Below, piece by piece: positions 26,819 to 35,923 of a DNA stretch of 64,000 bases. The stretch lies in the NCBI GenBank assembly GCA_017355425.1, contig CP070233.1, positions 4,559,501 to 4,623,500 of the forward strand. Reading direction: 5' to 3'. Position 1 is the stretch's first letter; each line of letters starts with the position of its first letter. A program made the translations under genes and the position numbers. This DNA comes from Dolichospermum sp. DET69. Lineage in GTDB: Bacteria; Cyanobacteriota; Cyanobacteriia; Cyanobacteriales; Nostocaceae. The notes beneath the pieces were generated by a model that saw nothing but the letters and a program-made list of their open reading frames with translations, did not search any database and was not told the origin of the DNA.

Positions 26819-29797
26819 ATGGTATTACAAGTAGAAAACAGCACTTACGAAGCAAAAACTCAAGAAATTGCCAAACAGGTTTTAGCTGCTACCGGGGAAA
26901 ATCGCTCATTTTTCGGAGCTTTACGGGATCAAATGCGCCTTGATGATAAGTTACTCGACTGGGCTATGAGTAATCCTGGTTTACGAGTCCAACTATTTAG
27001 ATTCATAGACACTTTACCCGCTTTACATAGTAAATCAGAAATTGCCTCCCATTTACAAGAATATTTGGGAGATGAGTCTGTAGAATTACCCGCAGCTTTA
27101 AAAGCAATCTTAAATTTTGCTAACCCTGATTCTATGCCCGCACAGGTAGCAGCCACAACTGTGGGAACTGCTGTAGAAACTTTAGCACATAAGTATATTT
27201 CTGGGGAAAATATTAAGCAAGTCATCAAAACCGTTGAGAGACTGCGAAAGGATAAAATGGCTTTCACCATTGACTTACTCGGTGAAGCGGTAATTACGGA
27301 AATAGAAGCCCAATCTTATTTAGAAAGATACCTGGAATTGATGCAGCAATTGGTGGAAGCATCCAAAAATTGGGCGAAAATCCCCGCTATTGATGAAGCT
27401 GACGGCGAAAATATCCCCAAAGTCCAGGTTTCTGTCAAATTAACGGCGTTTTATTCCCAATTTGATCCTTTAGATGCTGAAGGTAGCGAAGCACGGGTAA
27501 GTAATAATATTCGGACTTTACTCCGTCGTGCTAAAGAATTAGGAGCAGCAGTCCATTTTGATATGGAACAATACGCCTATAAGGATATTACTTTTACCAT
27601 TCTCAAAAAGCTGTTACTGGAAGAGGAATTTCGTCAACGGACTGATATCGGCATGACTATTCAAGCATATCTGCGCGACAGTGAACAAGATGCTAGAGAT
27701 ATCATTGCTTGGTTAAAACAACGGGGTTATCCTCTCAGCATTCGTTTAGTTAAAGGTGCGTATTGGGATCAAGAAACTATCAAAGCTGCTCAAAAACATT
27801 GGCCGCAACCAGTTTATAATGATAAGGTCGCTACCGATGCCAATTTTGAAGCGATAACCCAGCTTTTACTAGAAAATCATCAATATGTCTATTCTGCCAT
27901 AGGTAGTCATAATGTGCGATCGCAATCTCGCGCCATAGCCATAGCAGAAAGTCTCAATGTTCCCCGTCGTCGCTTTGAAATGCAGGTTCTTTACGGCATG
28001 GGTGATAAAATAGCTAAAGCTTTGGTAGATAAAGGTTATCGCGTGCGGGTTTATTGTCCCTATGGTGACTTGTTACCAGGAATGGCTTATTTAATTCGGC
28101 GTTTATTAGAAAACACCGCAAATAGTTCCTTTCTCCGCCAAAACTTAGAAAACCGTCCCGTTGAAGAATTACTAGCACCCCCAATTCCCATTCCTGCTTC
28201 CCCCTCGCTTGCGGGGGGGACCCAGGGGGGGTTCTTAGCTATAGCAGATACCGATTTTGCAAAAGAGGAAAAAAGAAAGAAATCAAGTTTAGCTTTTGCA
28301 AATGTGCGTCAGCAGTTAGGGAAAACCTATTTACCCTTGCTGAATGGCGAATATGTGAATACAACAACGTTTGTTGATTCTCTTAATCCTTCTAATTTTA
28401 GTGAAGTAGTTGGTAAAATTGGACTTCTGAATATTGAACAAGCCGAAGAAGCAATGAAGTTTGCTAAAGCTGCTTTTCCGGCTTGGAAGAAAACCCCAGT
28501 TAAGCAACGGGCTGATATTTTGCGTCAAGCTGGGAAGTTAATGGAGGAAAGACGCGCTGAACTTTCGGCTTGGATTGTTTTGGAGGTGGGTAAACCTGTT
28601 AAGGAAGCTGACGGGGAAGTTTCCGAAGCTATTGATTTTTGTCTCTATTATGCTGACGAAATGGAACGGCTGGACAAAGGTGTAATTTATGATGTTGTTG
28701 GTGAAACCAATCGTTATATTTACCAGCCTAAAGGTATCGCTGTTGTTATTTCTCCCTGGAATTTTCCTTTGGCTATTGCTTGCGGTATGACTGTTGCGGC
28801 TTTGGTTTCGGGAAATTGTACTTTGCTTAAACCTGCGGAAACTTCTTCTGTCATTACTGCGAAGTTTACAGAAATCTTAATTGAAGCAGGAATACCAAAA
28901 GGTGTTTTTCAATACGTCCCCGGTAAGGGTTCTCAAGTCGGAGCTTATTTGGTAAATCATCCTGATACTCATGTAATTGCTTTTACTGGTTCACAGGAGG
29001 TAGGTTGTAGAATTTACGCAGAAGCCGCCATTCTTAAACCTGGACAAAAGCATCTCAAAAAGGTAATTGCCGAGATGGGTGGCAAGAATGGTGTTATTAT
29101 TGATGAAAGTGCTGATTTAGACCAGGCTGTTGTTGGTGTTGTCCAATCTGCTTTTGGTTATAGTGGGCAAAAATGTTCGGCTTGTTCACGGGTAATTGTG
29201 CTTGAACCAATTTATGATGCTTTTGTGGAAAGGTTGGTAGAAGCAACTAAATCTTTGAATATTGGGGAAACGGAATTACCCAGTACCCAAGTTGGACCAG
29301 TGATTGATGCTAATTCCCGCGATCGCATTCTGGAGTATATTCAAAAAGGGAAACAAGAAGCAAAGGTAGCTTTAGAATTACCTGCACCAACTCAAGGTTA
29401 TTTTATCGGTCCGGTGATTTTTTCGGAAGTACCCGCAAATGGGGTAATAGCCCAGCAGGAACTATTTGGTCCTGTCTTAGCGGTAATTCGAGTTAAAGAT
29501 TTTCAAGAAGCTTTGGAAGTTGCTAATGGCACAAACTACGCTTTAACTGGTGGGCTATATTCTCGCACACCTTCCCATATTGAACAAGCACAAGCAGAGT
29601 TTGAAGTGGGGAATCTCTACATTAACCGGAATATTACTGGGGCGTTAGTTTCTCGTCAACCTTTTGGTGGGTTTAAACTTTCTGGAGTCGGTTCAAAAGC
29701 AGGCGGTCCAGATTATCTTTTGCAATTCCTAGAACCACGCCATATCACAGAAAACATTCAACGTCAAGGTTTTGCCCCAATTGAGGGCGCAGATTAA
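26819..29797 (+). CDS. putA: Bifunctional proline dehydrogenase / glutamate-semialdehyde dehydrogenase
   Basis: Protein of 992 residues catalysing both steps of proline oxidation to glutamate. The PRODH barrel fills about 20-440 (SVKLTAFYSQFDP, GMTIQAYLRDSEQDA, RLVKGAYWDQE, YGMGDK). The P5C dehydrogenase domain fills about 490-985 (SPWNFPLAIACGMT, catalytic Glu in IAEMGGKNG about 749, catalytic Cys in GQKCSACSRVI about 784). There is no N-terminal DNA-binding domain, so it is not a repressor form. The linker at about 459-480 contains a C/G-rich repeat read in frame (PASPSLAGGTQGGFLA), absent from typical PutA. A 31-bp palindrome follows. Confidence 0.95.
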   Translation: MVLQVENSTYEAKTQEIAKQVLAATGENRSFFGALRDQMRLDDKLLDWAMSNPGLRVQLFRFIDTLPALHSKSEIASHLQEYLGDESVELPAALKAILNFANPDSMPAQVAATTVGTAVETLAHKYISGENIKQVIKTVERLRKDKMAFTIDLLGEAVITEIEAQSYLERYLELMQQLVEASKNWAKIPAIDEADGENIPKVQVSVKLTAFYSQFDPLDAEGSEARVSNNIRTLLRRAKELGAAVHFDMEQYAYKDITFTILKKLLLEEEFRQRTDIGMTIQAYLRDSEQDARDIIAWLKQRGYPLSIRLVKGAYWDQETIKAAQKHWPQPVYNDKVATDANFEAITQLLLENHQYVYSAIGSHNVRSQSRAIAIAESLNVPRRRFEMQVLYGMGDKIAKALVDKGYRVRVYCPYGDLLPGMAYLIRRLLENTANSSFLRQNLENRPVEELLAPPIPIPASPSLAGGTQGGFLAIADTDFAKEEKRKKSSLAFANVRQQLGKTYLPLLNGEYVNTTTFVDSLNPSNFSEVVGKIGLLNIEQAEEAMKFAKAAFPAWKKTPVKQRADILRQAGKLMEERRAELSAWIVLEVGKPVKEADGEVSEAIDFCLYYADEMERLDKGVIYDVVGETNRYIYQPKGIAVVISPWNFPLAIACGMTVAALVSGNCTLLKPAETSSVITAKFTEILIEAGIPKGVFQYVPGKGSQVGAYLVNHPDTHVIAFTGSQEVGCRIYAEAAILKPGQKHLKKVIAEMGGKNGVIIDESADLDQAVVGVVQSAFGYSGQKCSACSRVIVLEPIYDAFVERLVEATKSLNIGETELPSTQVGPVIDANSRDRILEYIQKGKQEAKVALELPAPTQGYFIGPVIFSEVPANGVIAQQELFGPVLAVIRVKDFQEALEVANGTNYALTGGLYSRTPSHIEQAQAEFEVGNLYINRNITGALVSRQPFGGFKLSGVGSKAGGPDYLLQFLEPRHITENIQRQGFAPIEGAD

Positions 29798-29813
29798 CTG
29801 GATGATATCACCA

Positions 29814-29844
29814 GATCCCCGACTTCTTCAAGAAGTCGGGGATC
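29814..29844. terminator. 31-bp palindrome (GATCCCCGACTTCTT family), copy 2
   Basis: Stem with loop centre C, 17 bp after the putA stop and just before the convergent 29854 gene end. It is identical to copy 1 except for the central base. Confidence 0.75.
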
Positions 29845-29853
29845 TAAAACTAA

Positions 29854-30162
29854 TTATATATTTTCGCCACACTCACGTAACTTTTTCTTAGCGTAATAGC
29901 AATCAAAGTGAATTAATGCGTCTCTACTCGATTTAAACCTACCCAGAGTCACACCAGGATCTTTTTTTGGATCTTTGTCTTTATTCCAAATCTTCAAAGA
30001 GTATTTCTGACCATCATCACTAGACCATAACTCATAACGATACTCACCACCATAACCTTCACTTGTCAGGTAGTCAGCTAGTGCTGTACTTGATATAGAT
30101 ATAAGAGTAGATATAGCCAAGATGGGAACTAAAGCTACTTTCAATAGTTGACTTGTTTTCAT
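29854..30162 (-). CDS. Small secreted hypothetical protein
   Basis: A 102-residue protein from ATG 30162 (MKTSQLLKVALVPILA), with a signal peptide ending near ALA at about residue 29. The mature domain contains YLTSEGYGGEYRYELWSSDD and ends FDCYYAKKKLRECGENI, with two Cys that could form a disulfide. The open frame extends 17 codons further upstream, but the signal peptide fits the later start. It is probably periplasmic. Function not recognised. Confidence 0.65.
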   Translation of the reverse strand: MKTSQLLKVALVPILAISTLISISSTALADYLTSEGYGGEYRYELWSSDDGQKYSLKIWNKDKDPKKDPGVTLGRFKSSRDALIHFDCYYAKKKLRECGENI

Positions 30163-30280
30163 AGATACACCAATCATTGCTTGCATTTTAAGCATAGTGT
30201 GACTGCGTATCATTGTCTAGACTGTAACTCTGCATCTTAGCAAAAAATAAAAATGTTATTCATCCCATCAATTTATGATA

Positions 30281-30293
30281 GAAGTCGGGGATC
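30281..30293. repeat. Half copy of the 31-bp palindrome
   Basis: GAAGTCGGGGATC, the right half only, upstream of an AGGATTTAAGGATT-type repeat. Confidence 0.6.
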
Positions 30294-30298
30294 TTTAT

Positions 30299-30343
30299 TT
30301 ATCCTGTTAATCCTTAAATCCTGGAAATCCTGATTCTGACAAA
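30299..30343 (-). repeat. Dispersed AGGATTTAAGGATT repeat, reverse copy
   Basis: Reverse-complement copy of the roughly 45-bp repeat, reading ATCCTGTTAATCCTTAAATC on the plus strand. It lies immediately after the half palindrome, the same pairing as at 5190-5270. Confidence 0.7.
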
Positions 30344-30391
30344 TTATGATATTTTGATGTTAAAATATAAAATCAGGGTTTGTCTATATTT

Positions 30392-30601
30392 ATGGGTAAA
30401 AAAGATGATATTAAGCAAGTTGATGCAATTGCGAGAGAATTTCGTATGTTACCGGAATTAAGAGATGATTTTGGACCATTTCTGGAGGAAGAAAAAAGAA
30501 ATGGTTATGGAGGAACTTTAAATAATAGAGGTGATTTTACATATCAGGAACTTAGACAAAAAGCTAAAGAATTTTTAGAGGATAGAGGATATTCATTATG
30601 A
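30392..30601 (+). CDS. Small protein resembling a polymorphic-toxin C-terminal tip
   Basis: A 69-residue soluble protein from the ATG at 30392; a TTG at 30380 is possible but weak. It reads IAREFRMLPELRDDFGPFLE, then GYGGTLNNRGDFTYQELRQK. This pattern resembles the extreme C-terminus of large secreted polymorphic toxins (Rhs/CdiA-like), here without any delivery domain. The resemblance is from memory of family patterns and is not certain. Its last codons overlap the next gene by 4 bp (ATGA), so the two are translationally coupled. Confidence 0.5.
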   Translation: MGKKDDIKQVDAIAREFRMLPELRDDFGPFLEEEKRNGYGGTLNNRGDFTYQELRQKAKEFLEDRGYSL

Positions 30602-31113
30602 CTCCTAAAACATCTCTTGCTAATTCAATACTAAATCTAAATCAAATTATTCAACCAATTATTGGTGAAATTTGTCATCAGATTACATTTAGCTATGGTG
30701 ATGAATTACGGTTGCATTTTGGTGAAATGATTGCCTATTCCCATCCTAAATTAGCACATTTACGCAAAGGAACTTGGCGACTTAACACTAGGGCAACACC
30801 TTGGTATTTAATGATAGGAAACGGTCTTCTCAGTCATTCATCTATGTTCGTAAATTATAAAGATGCTGCCGAATGTGCTAAAATATCTTTACAATGTTTT
30901 TTGGAAAATAAAAAACTAACTAATTTTGTAATTGATAGTAATAATTTTAAACTCACTTTATCATTTGAGGATCATTACGAACTAATTTTAGAACCAGATT
31001 TAGAAGATGATTCTGGGCTTGCTTATTGGGAATTAATGATGCCAAATGAGCAAATTTTAACCGTTGGTCCGGGAATGTTTTGGGAATGTAAATCAATTCA
31101 TGAACCTTATTAA
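30598..31113 (+). CDS. Hypothetical protein, possible immunity partner
   Basis: A 171-residue acidic soluble protein with no recognised domain. Segments include EICHQITFSYGDELRLHFGE and KLAHLRKGTWRLNTRATPWY. It has the size and acidity of immunity proteins, and it starts inside the end of the toxin-tip-like gene, which is the usual toxin-then-immunity order. The role is inferred from position only. No neighbouring secretion genes were seen. Confidence 0.5.
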   Translation: MTPKTSLANSILNLNQIIQPIIGEICHQITFSYGDELRLHFGEMIAYSHPKLAHLRKGTWRLNTRATPWYLMIGNGLLSHSSMFVNYKDAAECAKISLQCFLENKKLTNFVIDSNNFKLTLSFEDHYELILEPDLEDDSGLAYWELMMPNEQILTVGPGMFWECKSIHEPY

Positions 31114-31178
31114 TCTGGATATTTAGGTTCAGATAAAATCCCCATCTTAAAATATAATTACTAATTAAAATGCTTAAC

Positions 31179-31301
31179 TAAGTAGATTGGCGTTAAAAAT
31201 TGTCGTTATGGCAAGGGAACAGGGAACGGGGAAAAGTCAAGAGGTTTTGGACGATTTTACTTTTCTTTACACAGATTGGTTTTATTATGTTCACCTACTT
31301 A
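31179..31301. mobile_element. MITE, TAAGTA-ended family, copy D
   Basis: A 123-bp element with ends TAAGTAGATTGGCGTTAAAA and, on the other strand, TAAGTAGGTGAACATAATAA. The inside holds GGGAACAGGGAACGGGG. It occupies a third of the 375-bp gap before the BtuF-like gene; the rest (31302-31488) shows no gene or clear riboswitch. Confidence 0.6.
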
Positions 31302-31488
31302 CCTATTATTGTCTAGAATCAAACTTTGTCCGGTTGCGTTTTGGCGGGAAATAAAAGTGATAACATCCTCAAGATAGATACCGCCTCTCTGAAAATATGC
31401 AAAAATGAAAGTAGAAACGTCTGTTAAAAAACTTAACTCCATTTTCTGTTTTTGACTCCTGAACTCCTATTTCCAGGGGGGTGAAACT

Positions 31489-32421
31489 ATGATTGATACA
31501 AGTAACGATATAAGAATTATCTCTTTAATTCCGAGTGCTACGGAAATCATCGCTAAACTGGGTTTATTTGATGCTATGGTAGGGCGATCGCATGAATGTG
31601 ACTATCCTCCCGAAATCGTTAACCTTCCAGTTTGTACCCAAGCCCGTTTGAATGGTGACGCTAATAACCATACTGATCACAACGAAGCCAAGGATATATT
31701 GCAATCTGCTCTGGGTATCTACAAAATCAAAGTTGATGTCTTAGAGAAATTGCACCCTACCCACATTATTACCCAAGACCAATGTGATATCTGCGCTGTA
31801 AGTTTACCAGAAGTAGAAAAAGCAGTTGCCCAACTTACCCACAGTTCACCGCAAATAATTTCCTTACAACCCAACACATTACAGGATCTTTGGGGCGATA
31901 TTGAACGGGTTAGTCACACATTTGGAGTAGATTCAGTAGAAATACTGGAGAACTTAGAGGCTCGTGTAAGAATTTGCAAGCGTAGACTGCAAGGGCTTTC
32001 TCTCGCGGAAATGCCAAAAGTTGCTTGTATTGAATGGACAGATCCTTTAATGACTGCTGCAAATTGGGTTCCTGAATTAATCAAGTTAGCTGGGGGACAA
32101 CCATTATTTGGCCTCATGGGTAAACCTGCAACCCATGTCAAATGGGAAACATTGGTAGCCAGTAACCCAGATGTGATTATTTTTATGCCCTGTGGCTTTG
32201 ATTTACCACGGACTCAGCTAGAAACCGATGTATTAACTCAACGTCCAGAATGGAAGAAACTCCATGCAGTCCAAAGTGGTCGAGTTTTCATTACTGATGG
32301 TAATGCTTACTTTAACCGTCCTGGACCACGATTAGTAGATTCTTTGGAAATTTTGGCAGAAATATTGCATCCAGATATCTTTGACTATGGTTATAAAGGT
32401 ACTGGTTGGAAAGTTTTGTAA
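31489..32421 (+). CDS. Cobalamin-binding / BtuF-like substrate-binding protein
   Basis: Protein of 310 residues of the periplasmic-binding-protein-like class used for vitamin B12 and siderophores: RIISLIPSATEIIAKLGL, VGRSHECDYP, THIITQDQCDICAVS and VFITDGNAYFNRPGPRLVDS. There is no signal peptide, so it is probably a cytosolic or stand-alone family member often annotated as cobalamin-binding protein. The ligand is not proven. No permease or ATPase genes adjoin it. The 31-bp palindrome copy 3 follows the stop. Confidence 0.8.
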   Translation: MIDTSNDIRIISLIPSATEIIAKLGLFDAMVGRSHECDYPPEIVNLPVCTQARLNGDANNHTDHNEAKDILQSALGIYKIKVDVLEKLHPTHIITQDQCDICAVSLPEVEKAVAQLTHSSPQIISLQPNTLQDLWGDIERVSHTFGVDSVEILENLEARVRICKRRLQGLSLAEMPKVACIEWTDPLMTAANWVPELIKLAGGQPLFGLMGKPATHVKWETLVASNPDVIIFMPCGFDLPRTQLETDVLTQRPEWKKLHAVQSGRVFITDGNAYFNRPGPRLVDSLEILAEILHPDIFDYGYKGTGWKVL

Positions 32422-32438
32422 TAGTGAAGTTTTGAAAA

Positions 32439-32470
32439 TATCCCCCGACTTCTCAAAGAAGTCGGGGATA
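32439..32470. terminator. 31-bp palindrome family, copy 3 (variant)
   Basis: TATCCCCCGACTTCT / AGAAGTCGGGGATA variant between two convergent genes, 18 bp after the BtuF-like stop and 12 bp before the PaaK-like stop. Confidence 0.7.
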
Positions 32471-32481
32471 TAAAGCGTTAC

Positions 32482-33984
32482 TTATTTCCTGGTATATCTA
32501 TGTTTAACACCTATCGGAAAATACTCAAGATCACCAGTAGGTTTTAATTCTACTATCGGGGTTTGATATTGGGGAGGAACATAATTAGCAAATTCACTAT
32601 TCAGACGCAATAATTGAGCCAAAATAGCAGCAGTGATAGATAATCTTTTCTCTTCTTGATCTTCTACTCCTGGCGCTAACTCTACGACTACAGATAAAAA
32701 GCGGTTTTTGTCTAAATCTTCCCTTACCTGTAAAACAAACTTACCCGTTACCCATTCTCTGATAATTGGTTGTTCTAATCCTACCGTCACATTTTCTGGA
32801 TAAATATTTGCGCCAAAATAGGAAACTGTAAAGTTAGAACGTCCGAAAACATAAACAAAAGGTAATTGACGAATTCCGCGATGATTCTCTAATTCAGTGA
32901 TAGGATCAAAATTCCAATTTGCTAAAAACTCTAGCATTTCGACATAAGTAATTAAGCCACCATGATCGCCAATATTATATCTAATTAAAGGCACACCATT
33001 ATCACCGGAAAATAGTAAATTGCCCTCTTCCACTTCAAAAAACCGACTATTAGGATCATATTGAACTAAAGTAGGTAAACGAGATTCCCCAAATAATGCT
33101 TTAGCGGCTTCTGGTTTAGCTGCTAAAAACCGCCGAATACAAATACTTAAAGGGGTTTCATTTCCTAAAACTCCTGCGTCTGCTGTTCCATACATAGAGG
33201 CAAAATCATCACAGGGATTGTCAGAACCTATTCTTTGGGCTACTAAATTTCGCCATTCTTCACTAAATACTTCTCCGGCCATGACTAACTTAATATTATA
33301 TTGTCCCCACTGCATCCCATTGGCAATACCAGTATCAATGACATCTTTTAAAAATGGTGGATATCCTAATAATACAACTTGCTGAAAATTAACGCCCAAT
33401 TCCTGGACAATTCGCCAAATTTCCGTTTTATTATTCCCTGGAGTAATGACTGTAATTGGATAACCTTTCGCAGCTAAATGACGACAACAATTGGTAGTAA
33501 ACATTCCGCCTACCCAAGTTCCCAAGGCAAAACAAATTACTGCTAAAGTGGTTTTATTATCTGCATGAAAACTGTCATGAAAAATTTGCTCAAACCGGGT
33601 GGCTATTTGTAATTCATCAGTTAAGGAACGTGGCCAAAATGTGGCTTTACCTGTTGAGCCGGAGGAGGCTGCGATCATATCACAGCCTCCTATATTTCCA
33701 TTATTACACAATTGGGGCAAAGAATAACGGGAAATATAATTTTCTTTATTAATTTTTGGTAAGTTCTGGAAATCTGCTAATGTTTCAATGTTTCGAGGAT
33801 TTATGCCTTGTTCTGCTAAAAATGCCTGGTAAGCAGGTACACTAGCAGCTACATCTTCAAATAATGCCAAAACTATTTCTTGACTGTCAATATGAAGATG
33901 CTGTTCTAGTTTCTGGGCTAAGGGAGTTGTTATAAAATTTTCTAATCCTAGAATTGCCCTTTGTGATGGTATTTGGTGTTTCAT
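32482..33984 (-). CDS. Phenylacetate-CoA ligase (PaaK)-like adenylate-forming enzyme
   Basis: Protein of 500 residues from ATG 33984; a TTG six codons upstream is unlikely. It belongs to the ANL superfamily, PaaK-like branch. The nucleotide-binding loop MIAASSGSTGKATFW is near residue 100, and YGTADAGVLGNET, LIRYNIGDHGGL and VYVFGRSNFTVSYFGANIYP mark the later ANL motifs. Such enzymes activate a carboxylate as acyl-AMP. The acid substrate is unknown, and phenylacetate breakdown genes are absent. It may belong to a small-molecule or surface-polysaccharide pathway. Confidence 0.82.
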   Translation of the reverse strand: MKHQIPSQRAILGLENFITTPLAQKLEQHLHIDSQEIVLALFEDVAASVPAYQAFLAEQGINPRNIETLADFQNLPKINKENYISRYSLPQLCNNGNIGGCDMIAASSGSTGKATFWPRSLTDELQIATRFEQIFHDSFHADNKTTLAVICFALGTWVGGMFTTNCCRHLAAKGYPITVITPGNNKTEIWRIVQELGVNFQQVVLLGYPPFLKDVIDTGIANGMQWGQYNIKLVMAGEVFSEEWRNLVAQRIGSDNPCDDFASMYGTADAGVLGNETPLSICIRRFLAAKPEAAKALFGESRLPTLVQYDPNSRFFEVEEGNLLFSGDNGVPLIRYNIGDHGGLITYVEMLEFLANWNFDPITELENHRGIRQLPFVYVFGRSNFTVSYFGANIYPENVTVGLEQPIIREWVTGKFVLQVREDLDKNRFLSVVVELAPGVEDQEEKRLSITAAILAQLLRLNSEFANYVPPQYQTPIVELKPTGDLEYFPIGVKHRYTRK

Positions 33985-34108
33985 AAGGCTTGTAAATGGC
34001 AAAAATCTCGTCGCTTTTTGTGAGTATTCTATCCATAATGCTACAGGAACGTAAATTATCTTACTCCTTTTGTAGCCATTAATAACTCTCTATTTATCCT
34101 CCAATACC

Positions 34109-35815
34109 ATGCAAATATATTGCAGTCAGCAGCACATAAATAATGGTAGTCATCGCTTTTGTACTCATTGTGGTGAAGCATTACCGTTGAATGTAGGGCA
34201 AGTTATTGATAATCGTTATGAAATTGCGCGGATCTTGGGACAGGGTGGTTTTGGACGCAGTTATTTGGCAATTGATCGGCAAAAATCTCGGAAAACCTGC
34301 GTTTTAAAGGAATTTGCCCCCAATATTGTCAAACCGCAGGATTTAGAAAAGGCTAAGGAACTGTTTGAACGAGAAGCCAGTGTGCTTAAAAAAATTCAAC
34401 ATGACCAAATTCCGCGTTTTCATGCTTCTTTTGCCGCCAAAATTGGGACTAAGGATTTTTTCTTTTTGGTGCAAGATTATATTGAAGGTGATAATTATGA
34501 TCAATTATTTACACAGCGTCAAAGTCAGGGAAAGTCTTTTAGTGAGGAAGAAATTATTAATTTATTGCATAATATTCTGCCTGTGCTGACTTATATTCAT
34601 TCTTTAGATATAGTTCACCGCGATATTTCCCCGGATAATTTGATTTTACGCGAAAGTGATAATTTGCCTGTATTGATTGATTTTGGTGGTGTCAAACAGT
34701 TACCAGCTTCTCAGGGTTTTTGGCGGACACAATTGGCTGTAAATGCAACTTTATTAGGTAAAAAGGGATACGCGCCTGAAGAACAGTTACTTCAGGGAAA
34801 AGTATATAAAAATAGTGATTTTTATTCCTTGGCGGTGACGGCTTTGGTATTAATAACAGGGAAAGAACCAAATTTACTTTATGATAGCTATAATGGCGTT
34901 TGGTTTTGGGGTAAGGAAATTAAAGTAAGTCCCAAATTAGAGGCTGTCTTCAAGAAGATGTTGGCATATAAGCCGAGCGATCGCTATCAAAAAGCCGAAC
35001 AAGTTATTAAAGATTTACCTCCACCATCTACTGTATCTACACCACAAATTATGCAAACTTCTAAGAATAATCCCCATCCTTATATTACTAAGTTAAAAAC
35101 AGAGGTGGTAGCACCGGGTATCAAACGCGCTCGGACTCTTCATGGTGGTGTCAAGAATCAGACGACATTGTTTGTCCAAAAAATACCGATGCCAATATGG
35201 TTGCGGCCTTTTACTGTCAGCTTTATCATGAGTACGGGAATATTATTAACTGGTGCGGGTTTCTTCGCTTTAGGAAATTTTGCGGTCAAGGGGATAACAT
35301 CAATTCAAGTTCCTAAAATTGAAGTTCCCAAAATCCCATCTATTCATAATTCTGGAAGTGGGAATAATGGGAAACGTAGTATTCAACAAGTTTTTAGTCG
35401 TGTCCAACAGTTAGAAATTTCTTCAGTATTTTTTACGAATACGGTTAATGAAGTTTTCTATGCCCAAAAACCAGAGTTAAACAGACGCAAGTTAACTGAG
35501 AAATCGGAAGATGCGGCTTTACGTGAACAATGGACTCAGGTTGCTGATCAGTTGTTAAATAATCTAGAAAAAGCAAATCTAAGTGAAACAGCGAAAAAGA
35601 AAATAGGTAGTTATAGTCAACAAGATTCTCACCGCTGGGATCAACTTGCTAAGGCTGGAAAATTGGGTAATTATAAATCTTTTCAGGATTTACGCGCAGA
35701 TACGTATCAGACATTTGAACCGTTGTTTCCTGGTCAAAAACGCGGGAATTTAAATCAACAAACTTTTTTGCAAATCTGGTATGCGATCGCATCTGATAAA
35801 GTAAAGAATAAGTAA
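34109..35815 (+). CDS. Zinc-ribbon Ser/Thr protein kinase with TM segment (1)
   Basis: Hanks-type kinase of 568 residues. A zinc ribbon starts the protein (YCSQQH ... CTHCGEAL, residues 3-25). The kinase domain spans about 35-300: GQGGFGRSYL loop, Lys in CVLKEFAP, IVHRDISPDNLIL, and LIDFGG in place of DFG. A transmembrane helix near 370-390 leads to an extracytoplasmic C-terminal domain (about 425-565) shared with the next gene. It probably phosphorylates cytosolic targets in response to an outside signal; neither is known. It is a paralogue of the kinase at 35924. Confidence 0.9.
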   Translation: MQIYCSQQHINNGSHRFCTHCGEALPLNVGQVIDNRYEIARILGQGGFGRSYLAIDRQKSRKTCVLKEFAPNIVKPQDLEKAKELFEREASVLKKIQHDQIPRFHASFAAKIGTKDFFFLVQDYIEGDNYDQLFTQRQSQGKSFSEEEIINLLHNILPVLTYIHSLDIVHRDISPDNLILRESDNLPVLIDFGGVKQLPASQGFWRTQLAVNATLLGKKGYAPEEQLLQGKVYKNSDFYSLAVTALVLITGKEPNLLYDSYNGVWFWGKEIKVSPKLEAVFKKMLAYKPSDRYQKAEQVIKDLPPPSTVSTPQIMQTSKNNPHPYITKLKTEVVAPGIKRARTLHGGVKNQTTLFVQKIPMPIWLRPFTVSFIMSTGILLTGAGFFALGNFAVKGITSIQVPKIEVPKIPSIHNSGSGNNGKRSIQQVFSRVQQLEISSVFFTNTVNEVFYAQKPELNRRKLTEKSEDAALREQWTQVADQLLNNLEKANLSETAKKKIGSYSQQDSHRWDQLAKAGKLGNYKSFQDLRADTYQTFEPLFPGQKRGNLNQQTFLQIWYAIASDKVKNK

Positions 35816-35923
35816 TGGGTAATTGGTAATTGGTAATTGGTAAGATGTGACAACTAACAACTAACAACTAACAACTAACAACTAACAACTGACCACTGAC
35901 AACTGACCACTGACAAATGACAA
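35816..35923 (+). repeat. Short tandem heptamer repeats between the kinases
   Basis: Four kinds of tandem unit in a row: GGTAATT, then CAACTAA about six times, then CTGACCA / CTGACAA alternating, then ATGACAA. These are the STRR heptamers known from Nostocales. They run directly into the ATG of the second kinase, leaving no purine-rich ribosome site. Confidence 0.85.

Noticed and set aside
31302-31488. Possible cobalamin riboswitch before the BtuF-like gene
   Set aside because: I could not find the conserved B12-box or the usual paired arms; the leader is short.
35649-35867. 72-codon reverse frame over the kinase end and heptamers
   Set aside because: It is antisense to a clear kinase C-terminus and built from the tandem repeats.
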